A stretch of DNA of 64,000 bases from Qipengyuania gelatinilytica. Lineage in GTDB: Bacteria > Pseudomonadota > Alphaproteobacteria > Sphingomonadales > Sphingomonadaceae. The stretch spans positions 2,356,001 to 2,420,000 of the forward strand of contig NZ_CP081294.1 in NCBI RefSeq assembly GCF_019711315.1. Reading direction: 5' to 3'. Shown in pieces: positions 56,507 to 64,000 of this stretch. Each line of letters opens with the position of its first letter. Within the stretch, counting starts at the first letter, position 1. A program made the translations under genes and the position numbers. Below the pieces are notes generated by a model, which did no database searches, was not told the DNA's origin, and worked only from the letters and a program-made list of their open reading frames with translations.

Positions 56507-57499
56507 CTACTGGGTCATGAAGGAGTCCGAGATGTCGCAGGCCGCAGGGCCGAGAATGACGATGAACAGCACCGGCAGGATGAACAGGATCAGCGGCACG
56601 GTCATGATCGCCGGCAGACGGGCTGCCTTTTCTTCGGCGCGCATCATGCGCTCGTTACGGAATTCGGCCGAGAGCACACGCAGCGCGGATGCCAGCGGAG
56701 TACCGTAGCGTTCGGTCTGGACCATGGTGGTGACCACGCCCTTCACCGCTTCGAGGTTCACGCGATAGGCGAGATTGTCGAAGGCTTTCTTGCGTTCGTT
56801 GAGGAAGGACAGCTCGATTGCGGTCAGGGTGAATTCGTCACCCAGTTCCGGATAGGCACGGCCCAGTTCCTTTGCCACGCGGTTGAACGCGGCGTCGACC
56901 GTCAGACCGGCTTCGGCGCAGATGACCAGAAGGTCGAGCGCGTCGGGCAGGCCCTTGCGGATAGCATCGGTGCGCTTGCTTGCGATGTTGCTCAGGTAGA
57001 TTTCCGGGCCCTTGTAGCCGAAGAAAACGGCAGCCGAGAGAGCAGCGACGCGCTTGAATTCCCAATCGGGGAAGATCTCGACGACATAGAGCAGCACGCC
57101 GGCGATGAGGCCGAAAATAACCGGAAGCACCATGCGTAGGCCGATCAGGACGACTGCGACTTCCTTGTTGCGGAAACCGGCCCATGCCAGCTTCTGCTGC
57201 ATTTCCTCGACCTGGCTGTCCTGCAGGACCTTCATGTTGCCGAGGGCGTCGCGCACCTTGTCGGAGGTGTCGGTCTTGCGCACCAGGCTCTGGCGCTTCT
57301 TCGAGCCCGAGGTGACGAGGCCGGCTTTCAGCTCTTCGCGACGGCCTTCCAGCGCTTTCACACGCTTGGCCATCGGGTCCTTGATGGTGACGGCAGTGTA
57401 GATCGCGAAGAGAACCGCGAGAGCTGCCACGCCCATCAGGATGGAGCCGACGACAATGACGTCGAAGCCGAGGAGTGTGGGTCCGTTACCGCTTTCCAT
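56507..57499 (-). CDS. tadC: Tad pilus inner-membrane platform protein TadC
   Basis: A 330-residue T2SSF-domain protein with an N-terminal membrane helix, a cytoplasmic segment and C-terminal helices (LPAIMTVPLILFILPVLFIVIL). DLLVICAEAGLTVDAAFNRV is the T2SSF domain core. TadC pairs with TadB to form the rotor-like inner-membrane platform of Flp pili. It is the last gene of the cluster, before a convergent MarR gene. Confidence 0.9.
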   Translation of the reverse strand: MESGNGPTLLGFDVIVVGSILMGVAALAVLFAIYTAVTIKDPMAKRVKALEGRREELKAGLVTSGSKKRQSLVRKTDTSDKVRDALGNMKVLQDSQVEEMQQKLAWAGFRNKEVAVVLIGLRMVLPVIFGLIAGVLLYVVEIFPDWEFKRVAALSAAVFFGYKGPEIYLSNIASKRTDAIRKGLPDALDLLVICAEAGLTVDAAFNRVAKELGRAYPELGDEFTLTAIELSFLNERKKAFDNLAYRVNLEAVKGVVTTMVQTERYGTPLASALRVLSAEFRNERMMRAEEKAARLPAIMTVPLILFILPVLFIVILGPAACDISDSFMTQ

Positions 57500-57520
57500 G
57501 ATGACTTGTCCCTCGGGTCC

Positions 57521-58492
57521 TTAGATTTCGAAGCTGACCATCTTGGCCATGATGAAGGCGCCGATGCTCATCCACACGAGGCCGCCAAGGCCGGTGACGA
57601 TCAGGCGCTCGTCGACGAAGAAGCTGCCGACATAGTCCGGGTTGATCCACCAGATCATGGTGAAGACGATGAAGGGCAGGGCGCCGACGATGTAGGCCGA
57701 GGCCTTCGATTCCGAGCTCATCGCGCGGATCTTGAGCTTCATCTGGGCACGCTTGCGCAGCACGTCCGACAGGTTGGACAGCGTTTCGGCGAGGTTACCA
57801 CCGGTTTCGCGCTGGATAGCGAGCGTGATGCAGAAGAAGTTGAACTCGGGGATGCCAAGGCGATTGGCCGTTTCCTCGAGCGATTCTTCCATCGTGCGAC
57901 CGATCTTGATGCGTTCGACGATGCCCTTGAATTCTTGGCCGACCGGGCCATCGACTTCCTGCGCGACGACCGAAAGCGTTTCGGTCACCGGAAGGCCCGA
58001 GCGGAGACCGCGAACAAGCAGTTCGATGGCGTCGGGGAACTTCACGTTGAAGTCGTTGGTGCGCTTTTTGATAGCGCGACCGACGATGAAGTGCGGAATG
58101 CCGGCGCCGGCAAAGATGCCGATCGCAAAGGACAGCGGAAGCGAGCTCGTGCGCAGGAACATGATCACTGCCACGACGAGGCCGATGCCGAGCGAGACGT
58201 AGGCGTACTGGCTGATCGTCCAGCCCTTGCCGGTACGGTCGAGACGCATGGCGAGGGCTTCGACGCGCGAATCCGAACCCGCGGTCTTGTGACGCTTGGG
58301 CTTGCGGGCCGCGATGGCCTTCTTCAGCTGCGATTCGACCTTCGCATCGGTGCTTTCCGAATGGCGGAAGCGTACCTGCTGCAGGCGACGCTGGCCGGTC
58401 TTGGCAGCATTGGGGCCGGCAAATGCGACATAGCCCAGGACGAGCAGCGCAAGAATGCCAACCGCAACCAGTACGAGCTGGATCAAATTCAT
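57521..58492 (-). CDS. tadB: Tad pilus inner-membrane platform protein TadB
   Basis: A 323-residue T2SSF-domain protein: hydrophobic N-terminus (LIQLVLVAVGILALLVLGYV), a charged linker with KRHKTAGSDSRVEALAMRLD, helices, and the domain core IELLVRGLRSGLPVTETLSVV. It is 21 bases upstream of tadC. Directly upstream lies cpaE; the CpaF/TadA ATPase gene that usually sits in this place is absent. Confidence 0.9.
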   Translation of the reverse strand: MNLIQLVLVAVGILALLVLGYVAFAGPNAAKTGQRRLQQVRFRHSESTDAKVESQLKKAIAARKPKRHKTAGSDSRVEALAMRLDRTGKGWTISQYAYVSLGIGLVVAVIMFLRTSSLPLSFAIGIFAGAGIPHFIVGRAIKKRTNDFNVKFPDAIELLVRGLRSGLPVTETLSVVAQEVDGPVGQEFKGIVERIKIGRTMEESLEETANRLGIPEFNFFCITLAIQRETGGNLAETLSNLSDVLRKRAQMKLKIRAMSSESKASAYIVGALPFIVFTMIWWINPDYVGSFFVDERLIVTGLGGLVWMSIGAFIMAKMVSFEI

Positions 58493-58577
58493 CTGTCTAC
58501 TCCGTCCCGTCCGTCATAGTTCGTTCGTTGGTCCCGGAGCGCGAAGGGCAGGTGCCCGAAGCGCTCCGGAAACAAAA

Positions 58578-59861
58578 TTATCCGACTTCGGCTGCTGCCT
58601 TGTCTTTCTTCGACACCAGACCTTTGAGGTCGAAGCCGCCGAGCAGCGATTTCTTGCCGGCAGCTTCCGCTGCCTCTTCGCTGTCCTCGTCGCCGAGGCC
58701 GATGATGCGGCTGGCGAGCTGCTTCATGCCCGCAGTGGCCTTGCCCGATGCGTTCGCGTCGAGGAAAGTCTTGCCGAGCTTGGCAGCCGTGGCAGCACCC
58801 TTCTGGTCGTAGGGGATCGAGATATCGATCTTGCGTTCGATCGAAGCCTCGAAATCGCCCTTGCTGATTTCTGCAGCGCCGGGCTGGACCTTGTTGGCAA
58901 CGACCACCGGGGTGGCGTGTGCGGCATTGGTCTTGAGCCAGGACAGCGTGCGGATCGTGTCGCGTGCCGAGGCAAGCGTCATTTCCGTCACCAGCGTCAC
59001 GACGTTCACGTCGTTGAGCAAGTGGGGGAAGTTGATCAGCATGTTACGCGGCAGGTCGATCAGAGTCATCTCGAAGGCGTGGCGGAATTCTTCCTGCAGC
59101 TGCAGGAAGGCCGCGCCGTCGGTCATCAGCGGCGAGTTGATCGGAGCCTCGGCCGAAAGGATGGCGAGGTTGTCGTTCGCACGGATCATGGCGCGTTCGA
59201 TGAACAGGCCGTCGATGCGGCTCGGGTTGTCGATCGCGTCGGTCAGGCCGCGGCCCGGCTCGAGATCGAGCGTGAGCGCACCGGTACCGAAGTGCACGTC
59301 GAGATCGAGCAGTGCGGTCGGCATCTTCTTTTCGGCGCTGTAGTACCATGCCAGCGAGGTCGCCAGCGTGGAGGCACCGACACCGCCGCGGGTGCCAACG
59401 ATGGCAGTCGAGATGTGACGCTTGACCTGCTCGCTCTCACCACCGCGAGGCGCACTGAAGACGGCCTGCGCCGCATTGAGCGAGTCGCGCAGGACCGAGG
59501 CCGACAGCGGCTTCAGGAGGTAGTCGTGGATGCCGCTCGCGAGCAGGTCGCGATAAAGGCGCACGTCGTTCACCTGGCCGATGGCGATCACGACCGTACC
59601 GGGTTCGCAAACCTCGGCGAGGGCGTTGATGTCGTTAAGCGGATCGCCGCTTTCCGACAGGTCTACCATCAGGATGTTCGGGCTGGCAGAGACCGACAGG
59701 GACTGCACTGCGTTGCGCAGGCCGCCCTTGTTGCACTTTTCCGGCTGCCAGCCGAGTTCGATCACGACCGGACGCAGGACGTCCAGCGCCGTTTCGTCGC
59801 AGATATAGGCTGCAAACGGATCGCGATTGCCGGGCATGCCGGGTTTCGAAAAAGCGCTCAT
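58578..59861 (-). CDS. cpaE: Tad pilus assembly ATPase CpaE
   Basis: A 427-residue protein. Residues about 20-140 are a receiver-like domain (NILMVDLSESGDPL). The ParA/MinD-type ATPase domain follows with a deviant Walker A (VGTRGGVGASTLA). CpaE localises the pilus system at a pole in Caulobacter. It is 3 bases after cpaD and 85 bases before tadB; the gap to tadB holds no gene and no CpaF. Confidence 0.9.
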   Translation of the reverse strand: MSAFSKPGMPGNRDPFAAYICDETALDVLRPVVIELGWQPEKCNKGGLRNAVQSLSVSASPNILMVDLSESGDPLNDINALAEVCEPGTVVIAIGQVNDVRLYRDLLASGIHDYLLKPLSASVLRDSLNAAQAVFSAPRGGESEQVKRHISTAIVGTRGGVGASTLATSLAWYYSAEKKMPTALLDLDVHFGTGALTLDLEPGRGLTDAIDNPSRIDGLFIERAMIRANDNLAILSAEAPINSPLMTDGAAFLQLQEEFRHAFEMTLIDLPRNMLINFPHLLNDVNVVTLVTEMTLASARDTIRTLSWLKTNAAHATPVVVANKVQPGAAEISKGDFEASIERKIDISIPYDQKGAATAAKLGKTFLDANASGKATAGMKQLASRIIGLGDEDSEEAAEAAGKKSLLGGFDLKGLVSKKDKAAAEVG

Positions 59862-59864
59862 GGC

Positions 59865-60515
59865 TCAGTTGCCTCCTTGGCTATTGGTTTCAGGCAGGCC
59901 GCCCGCGCCGGTCGGTGCCTGGTCGCGGTAGGACTGGATTGCCTTGGTGGAAGTGGTCACGACCGTCTCGCCGGTGCCCTGCTGGCCCTGGACGAGGTCT
60001 TCCGGATTGGCGACCATCGCGGCCAGGTTGCTGTAAGTGGCGCAACCGTAGTTGGGATTGGTCGAGTTCTTGTCGTTGGCTTCGGCCGTGTGCGACCAGT
60101 CGGGGCAGCCCGGGACCGAAGCGCTCGAACGGGTGATGACGACGCGTGCCTGGCCCGGCTGGGCGTTGCCCACGGTCACCGGGGCACCTTCAGCCAGAAG
60201 GATGCCGTGGCGCGCTGCAAGTGCGGCGATGTCGTCACGCACGGCGAGGCTGTTGTTGCCATCGTCGATCGAGACACGGTCGCCGTAGCGCAGGTCCATG
60301 CTTTCGAACCAGCCGGCGAGCCGCTGCTGTTCGGAAACGGGCAGGCCGTCTGCATTGGTGCTGACGTCGAGCGTGAAGTTCGAGCGTTCCACGACCGGCT
60401 GCTTGACGCTGTAGAGCGTGCGGTTGTCCATGTTGACGCCGCCGCAGGCACCCAGGGTGAGTGCGAGCGAGGCTGCCAGCGGAGCTGCGAGCTTGCGAGT
60501 GATGTTGATACGCAT
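59865..60515 (-). CDS. cpaD: Tad pilus assembly lipoprotein CpaD
   Basis: A 216-residue lipoprotein (lipobox TLGACGG, Cys about 24). It carries the CpaD landmarks VERSNFTLDVS, RYGDRVSID and VVITRSSASVPGCPDWS. CpaD is an outer-membrane pilotin-like factor for the CpaC secretin. It starts 14 bases after the cpaC stop. Confidence 0.9.
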   Translation of the reverse strand: MRINITRKLAAPLAASLALTLGACGGVNMDNRTLYSVKQPVVERSNFTLDVSTNADGLPVSEQQRLAGWFESMDLRYGDRVSIDDGNNSLAVRDDIAALAARHGILLAEGAPVTVGNAQPGQARVVITRSSASVPGCPDWSHTAEANDKNSTNPNYGCATYSNLAAMVANPEDLVQGQQGTGETVVTTSTKAIQSYRDQAPTGAGGLPETNSQGGN

Positions 60516-60529
60516 TGTTCTCGTCTCCC

Positions 60530-62074
60530 TTATTCGAAGCTGAAGCCGGGCTTGGCAGCCGCGGTCTTCTCGTTACGGCGGGTGTCTGCCTGTGCGGCGA
60601 CCTGTTCGCCTTCGGCCTGCGTGCCCTGCGACAGCTGCGGTGCGGCACCGCTGCCGTTTGCCGAGGGCATCGGGCGGCTTGCGCCCGAAACGCCATCGGC
60701 TTCGCGCAGTTCGATCAGACGCTGGAACTCGGTCGGCTTGAGATAGCCGTCCGTGGGCAGGCGAATGTCGTTCGCATTGACCGGCTTCACCAGATACGGC
60801 GTCACCACGATTACCAGCTCGGTTTCACCCTTGCGGTAGTTAGTCGAACGGAAGAGATTGCCGAGGAGCGGCACATCGCCGAGGCCCGGAGCCTTCTCGA
60901 TCGAGTTCTGCGAGTTGTTCGACAGCAGGCCGGCGATCATGAAGCTCTGGCCGGAGCCGAGTTCCACGGTCGTTTCTGCGCGGCGGGTGACCAGAGCGGG
61001 CACCTGGAAGCCGTTCAGCGTGATCGAGCCCTGGCTCGACAGTTCCGACACTTCGGGACGAACGCGGATCGAGATACGGCCGTTGGCCAGAACCGTCGGC
61101 GTGTAGGCAAGGCTCACACCGTAGTTCTTGTACTCGATCGAGATGTTACCCAGACCCTGGCTGAGCGGGATCGGGAATTCGCCACCGGCGAGGAATTCTG
61201 CCGTTTCGCCCGAAAGGGCGGTCAGGTTCGGCTGCGACAGCGTGGTCACGAGGCCCTGCGTTTCCGCAAGATCGAGCGCCGATGCGATGTCGAGGCCAAG
61301 CAGGTTGCCCTCGATGCCGATGGTCGAACCCTGCTGGCTGCCCGGGATAACCGTGCTGCCCTCGGGACCTTCGGTCAGGCCGACGCCGAGACCGACAGGC
61401 GAACCCGGGGTATACTGCGGGATCCACGAACCCGAACCCTGGCCGACACCGACCTTGAAGCCGCTCGTTGTATCGACCGAGGCGAGGTTCACGCCAATGG
61501 CGCGCACAACGCTGCGGCTGACTTCGGCGATACGCACCTGCAGGTTGACCTGCAGCGGCGTCGCCATGCGCAGGCGGCTGATGACGTTGGTGCCTTCACC
61601 GACATAGGCTTCGACCAGTGCCTGGGCGTCCGCTGCGTCTTCCGGAGCGGCGACCGTGCCGGTCAGGAGCACCGTATTGGTGCCCATCGTGGCGACGTTG
61701 ATCTTCGCTTCGGGCATCGCAAGGGCGAGCATCTGGTCGATGCTGCCGATGTTCGAGCCGACGCGGACGTTGGCTGCCCAGATGATGTCACCTGCGGCGT
61801 TGCTGGCGTAGACCGTGGTCTCACCGCCGGACTTGCCGAACAGGTACAGCTGGCGCTGCGACTTGATCTGTACGTCGGCGACCTGATCGTTCGAGATGAA
61901 CACATCGGCCATGGTGCCGGGTACGTTGACGAGTTCGCCGCGACCGATCGAAAGGACGATGTCCGTGGTCGGGCTGACGACCGCCTGGGCCGTAGCCACA
62001 CTGGTCGGAGCGGCTGCCAGCGGCGCGAGCGCCAGTCCGGCAAGCAGCAGTTTTGCGGTAAGACGACGTTTCAT
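60530..62074 (-). CDS. cpaC: Tad pilus outer-membrane secretin CpaC (RcpA)
   Basis: A 514-residue secretin. Start 62074 gives a signal peptide (about 1-32). N-terminal BON/N0-like domain (LSIGRGELVNVPGTMADVFI), then the secretin domain with VQLRPEVS-like strands (ISIRVRPEVSEL), PALVTRRAETTVELGSGQSF and the terminal GELVIVVTPYLVKPV region. It forms the pilus pore in the outer membrane. It is 41 bases downstream of cpaB. Confidence 0.93.
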   Translation of the reverse strand: MKRRLTAKLLLAGLALAPLAAAPTSVATAQAVVSPTTDIVLSIGRGELVNVPGTMADVFISNDQVADVQIKSQRQLYLFGKSGGETTVYASNAAGDIIWAANVRVGSNIGSIDQMLALAMPEAKINVATMGTNTVLLTGTVAAPEDAADAQALVEAYVGEGTNVISRLRMATPLQVNLQVRIAEVSRSVVRAIGVNLASVDTTSGFKVGVGQGSGSWIPQYTPGSPVGLGVGLTEGPEGSTVIPGSQQGSTIGIEGNLLGLDIASALDLAETQGLVTTLSQPNLTALSGETAEFLAGGEFPIPLSQGLGNISIEYKNYGVSLAYTPTVLANGRISIRVRPEVSELSSQGSITLNGFQVPALVTRRAETTVELGSGQSFMIAGLLSNNSQNSIEKAPGLGDVPLLGNLFRSTNYRKGETELVIVVTPYLVKPVNANDIRLPTDGYLKPTEFQRLIELREADGVSGASRPMPSANGSGAAPQLSQGTQAEGEQVAAQADTRRNEKTAAAKPGFSFE

Positions 62075-62114
62075 GGAATGGCCCCCTGAATGGCTTCCTG
62101 ACTTGATCATCGGA

Positions 62115-63191
62115 TTAACGGACGGTGCTCAGCGCGACCGGAACAGTGCTTCCGGCGTTGCGAGTTCCCGAGGCAACCGAGGAGTTGAGTGCACCTGCAC
62201 GGCCCACGGTGACGCGTTCCTGCACCTTGCCGCGAGTAACGATGACACTCGGACCCTGGCGGACCGGTGCTGCTGCACCGTCACCGCCGCCACCACCGCC
62301 ACGCTGGCGCTGCTGGGCGGGCATCGAGCTGCGCTGGAAGCGCGAGACGTCGCCGCCGGTCACATAGGTGCCCTTGGCATCGTCGGGACGCGCTACGACT
62401 TCACGCAACAGGCGTTCTTCTTCTTCCGGCGACGCGTCGTCGGGGATCACGAGATCGCCCGATGCGATGGCGCGTTCGAGTTCGTGTTCGCTATCGGCCA
62501 GCGAGCGCAGAGCGAGGCTGAGCGTACCGATGGTCTGCGCAACGGCCACCTTCTCGGCGATCGTCGGCGTGACTTCGATCGTCACCGTGCGGAACGGGCG
62601 GACCTGGGTCTTGCCGTCGACGGTGACCTGCGTGGTCGCCTGGTCGGTTGCGAGGATGCGAAGGTTACGAAGGATGGTTTCCGACGTTTTCAGCGGAGCA
62701 CCTTCTTCACCCTGGACGGTCTGCGTCAGAACCATGTCGACGCGGTCACCCGGGAAGACGAAGCCGGCAACGCCGCTTTTCGCATCGACGGGCACCGTGA
62801 TGGCGCGCATGCCGGGCGTGAGGGCTGCAGCAAGGAAGCCGCGGTCGCCGGGGCTCACCAGCGAACCCTGGGTAACCGGTTCGCCTGCAGTAACTGCATG
62901 GCGGACAACCGTACCGATCAGTTTGGAGACATCGGCTTCACCATCGAGGAAGTAGGCGTCCTGGACGAGCTCTTCCGGCCACAGCTGATAGCCGATGGCA
63001 TCTGCGGTGATGATGGTACCAGTCGGCAGCGCACGCTGCGCGACGAGAACCTTCGGGCCCTGCGGTTCGACAACCGCTGCGGCCTCTGCCTGCGGAGCCG
63101 CGGCTCCGGCGATCATGCTGCGGGCTACAAGCGCGGTACCGATCGCAATGACCAGTGCACCTACCAGCAGAACAAGCTTCTTCCTATCCAT
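62115..63191 (-). CDS. cpaB: Tad pilus assembly protein CpaB (RcpC)
   Basis: A 358-residue protein with an N-terminal membrane helix (about 5-27), a SAF domain (KVLVAQRALPTGTIITADAI) and the RcpC/CpaB body (FVFPGDRVDMVLTQTVQG). A Gln/Gly-rich stretch (RQRGGGGGGDGAA) lies near the end. CpaB is a periplasmic component of the Flp pilus secretin complex. It is the second gene of the visible unit. Confidence 0.9.
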   Translation of the reverse strand: MDRKKLVLLVGALVIAIGTALVARSMIAGAAAPQAEAAAVVEPQGPKVLVAQRALPTGTIITADAIGYQLWPEELVQDAYFLDGEADVSKLIGTVVRHAVTAGEPVTQGSLVSPGDRGFLAAALTPGMRAITVPVDAKSGVAGFVFPGDRVDMVLTQTVQGEEGAPLKTSETILRNLRILATDQATTQVTVDGKTQVRPFRTVTIEVTPTIAEKVAVAQTIGTLSLALRSLADSEHELERAIASGDLVIPDDASPEEEERLLREVVARPDDAKGTYVTGGDVSRFQRSSMPAQQRQRGGGGGGDGAAAPVRQGPSVIVTRGKVQERVTVGRAGALNSSVASGTRNAGSTVPVALSTVR

Positions 63192-63282
63192 GGCTATTCA
63201 GCCCCCTCGTTGGCCCGCGCAGAATCGGATGCGGGCAGCTATGGTTTCCATCTGTAAGTGGCGATTGGTTAAAATCGGGTTG

Positions 63283-63996
63283 TCAGCCCGCGGCAGTTGC
63301 AGAAATTCCCGCAAGAAAGCTGCCGCCGAGCATCCAGAGGCCCGCGACCGATATGGCCAGGCCATAGGGAACACGCGGCTGGTGCTTGTGACGGCGGATG
63401 ATTCGGATCGAGACGAGCGTCGCGATTGCGAGCAGGGCAATCGGGATCAGCGCGATGGCAATGGTGCCCGTCTCGCTGGTGCCGAGCGACTGGACGACGC
63501 TGGACGGGATTGCCAGCTTCGGCCCGCCGAGCACGGCGCTGGCGAAGTTGCCGGCGATCAGCGTGCAGGCCACCAGTATAAAGGTATCGCGCACGGGCTT
63601 GCCGCCCAGCACGTTGGAACGGGCAACGCCCCAGATGCCCATGGCCAGCGTCAGCACCCAGCCGACCATGGCCATGATGAGGACGAGCCCGAGGAAATTC
63701 GTCGGCGGGAACCACAGGGCAAGCGCGGTCAGCAGTTTCACATCGCCGCCGCCCATCTGGCGGATCGCGAAGAATGCGCAGCATACGGCAAAGGTAATGG
63801 CTGCGATGCCAAGCTGGATCGCAACACCCGGCCACAGCGACAGGCCGCTGGCCCACCAGAACAGCGGGGCGCCCGCAGCGATGGCAATGTTCAGCTTGTT
63901 GCCGATCGTGCGGCTCTTGAGGTCGGTGAATGCGGCGACCAGCAGCGCGATTGCCAAGGCGCCGAGCAGAACGTAGGTGAAAATTTCTTGGTCCAT
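63283..63996 (-). CDS. cpaA: Tad pilus prepilin peptidase CpaA (TadV)
   Basis: A 237-residue polytopic aspartyl peptidase that processes Flp prepilins. The two catalytic Asp are Asp25 in AAFTDLKSR and Asp85 in the GGGDVKLL (GxGD) motif. It opens the cluster within 4 bases of the window edge; the pilin gene is expected just outside. The 91 bases to cpaB hold no gene. Confidence 0.92.
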   Translation of the reverse strand: MDQEIFTYVLLGALAIALLVAAFTDLKSRTIGNKLNIAIAAGAPLFWWASGLSLWPGVAIQLGIAAITFAVCCAFFAIRQMGGGDVKLLTALALWFPPTNFLGLVLIMAMVGWVLTLAMGIWGVARSNVLGGKPVRDTFILVACTLIAGNFASAVLGGPKLAIPSSVVQSLGTSETGTIAIALIPIALLAIATLVSIRIIRRHKHQPRVPYGLAISVAGLWMLGGSFLAGISATAAG

Positions 63997-64000
63997 GACC

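Overview
The window reads as ordinary, gene-dense chromosome of an alphaproteobacterium, most likely an Erythrobacteraceae or related Sphingomonadales strain (inference). The reasons are high GC, two very large TonB-dependent receptors next to secreted peptidases, an ATP12-type F1 chaperone, a TauE permease paired with a TIGR02186-type membrane protein, a STAS-fused MlaE, and a Caulobacter-style Cpa/Tad pilus cluster. I see no prophage, insertion sequence, CRISPR array, rRNA or tRNA.

Layout. 1-2674: the end of an NfrB-like membrane glycosyltransferase with a small membrane partner, then TauE/SafE plus a TIGR02186 protein. 2776-4779: a HerA/DUF87-type ATPase, followed by a hairpin-dense spacer. 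4990-8891 (minus): queE, a VOC protein and valS. 8995-12556: an Mla-type lipid transport operon (STAS-permease, ATPase, MCE protein, lipoprotein). 13265-16331 (minus): five overlapping genes (crcB, a RluA-type synthase, a HAD phosphatase, a two-helix membrane protein, ATP12). 16540-21491: rpsU, an FKBP, and gatC-gatA-fkbM-gatB. 21592-27628: secreted proteins of unknown role and an S46 peptidase. 27794-32926 (minus): an M16 metallopeptidase lipoprotein and a penicillin-acylase-family hydrolase. 33063-37223: a second HerA-like ATPase and clpB. 37629-47044: two TonB receptors flanking an S9 peptidase and a small secreted protein. 47195-50532 (minus): a methyltransferase and two translationally coupled 2OG-Fe(II) oxygenases. 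50666-56454: thiolase, SDRs, aldehyde dehydrogenase, enoyl-CoA hydratase and MarR (acyl-CoA and aldehyde metabolism). 56507-63996 (minus): cpaA-cpaB-cpaC-cpaD-cpaE-tadB-tadC.

How the genes work together. The peptidases (S46, M16, S9), the Ntn acylase and the TonB receptors suggest peptide or amide scavenging across the outer membrane (inference). The Mla operon maintains outer-membrane lipid asymmetry. Gat makes Gln-tRNA and/or Asn-tRNA by transamidation. The Tad cluster builds the secretin and inner-membrane platform for Flp pili, but the usual CpaF/TadA motor gene is missing between cpaE and tadB.

The strongest anomaly is inside valS. A 420-base segment (about 6241-6660) is close to 51% GC with rare codons, whereas the flanking valS lines are 62-68% GC and about 740 upstream codons contain no TTA, CTA or TCA. 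This looks like intragenic recombination in an essential aminoacyl-tRNA synthetase gene.
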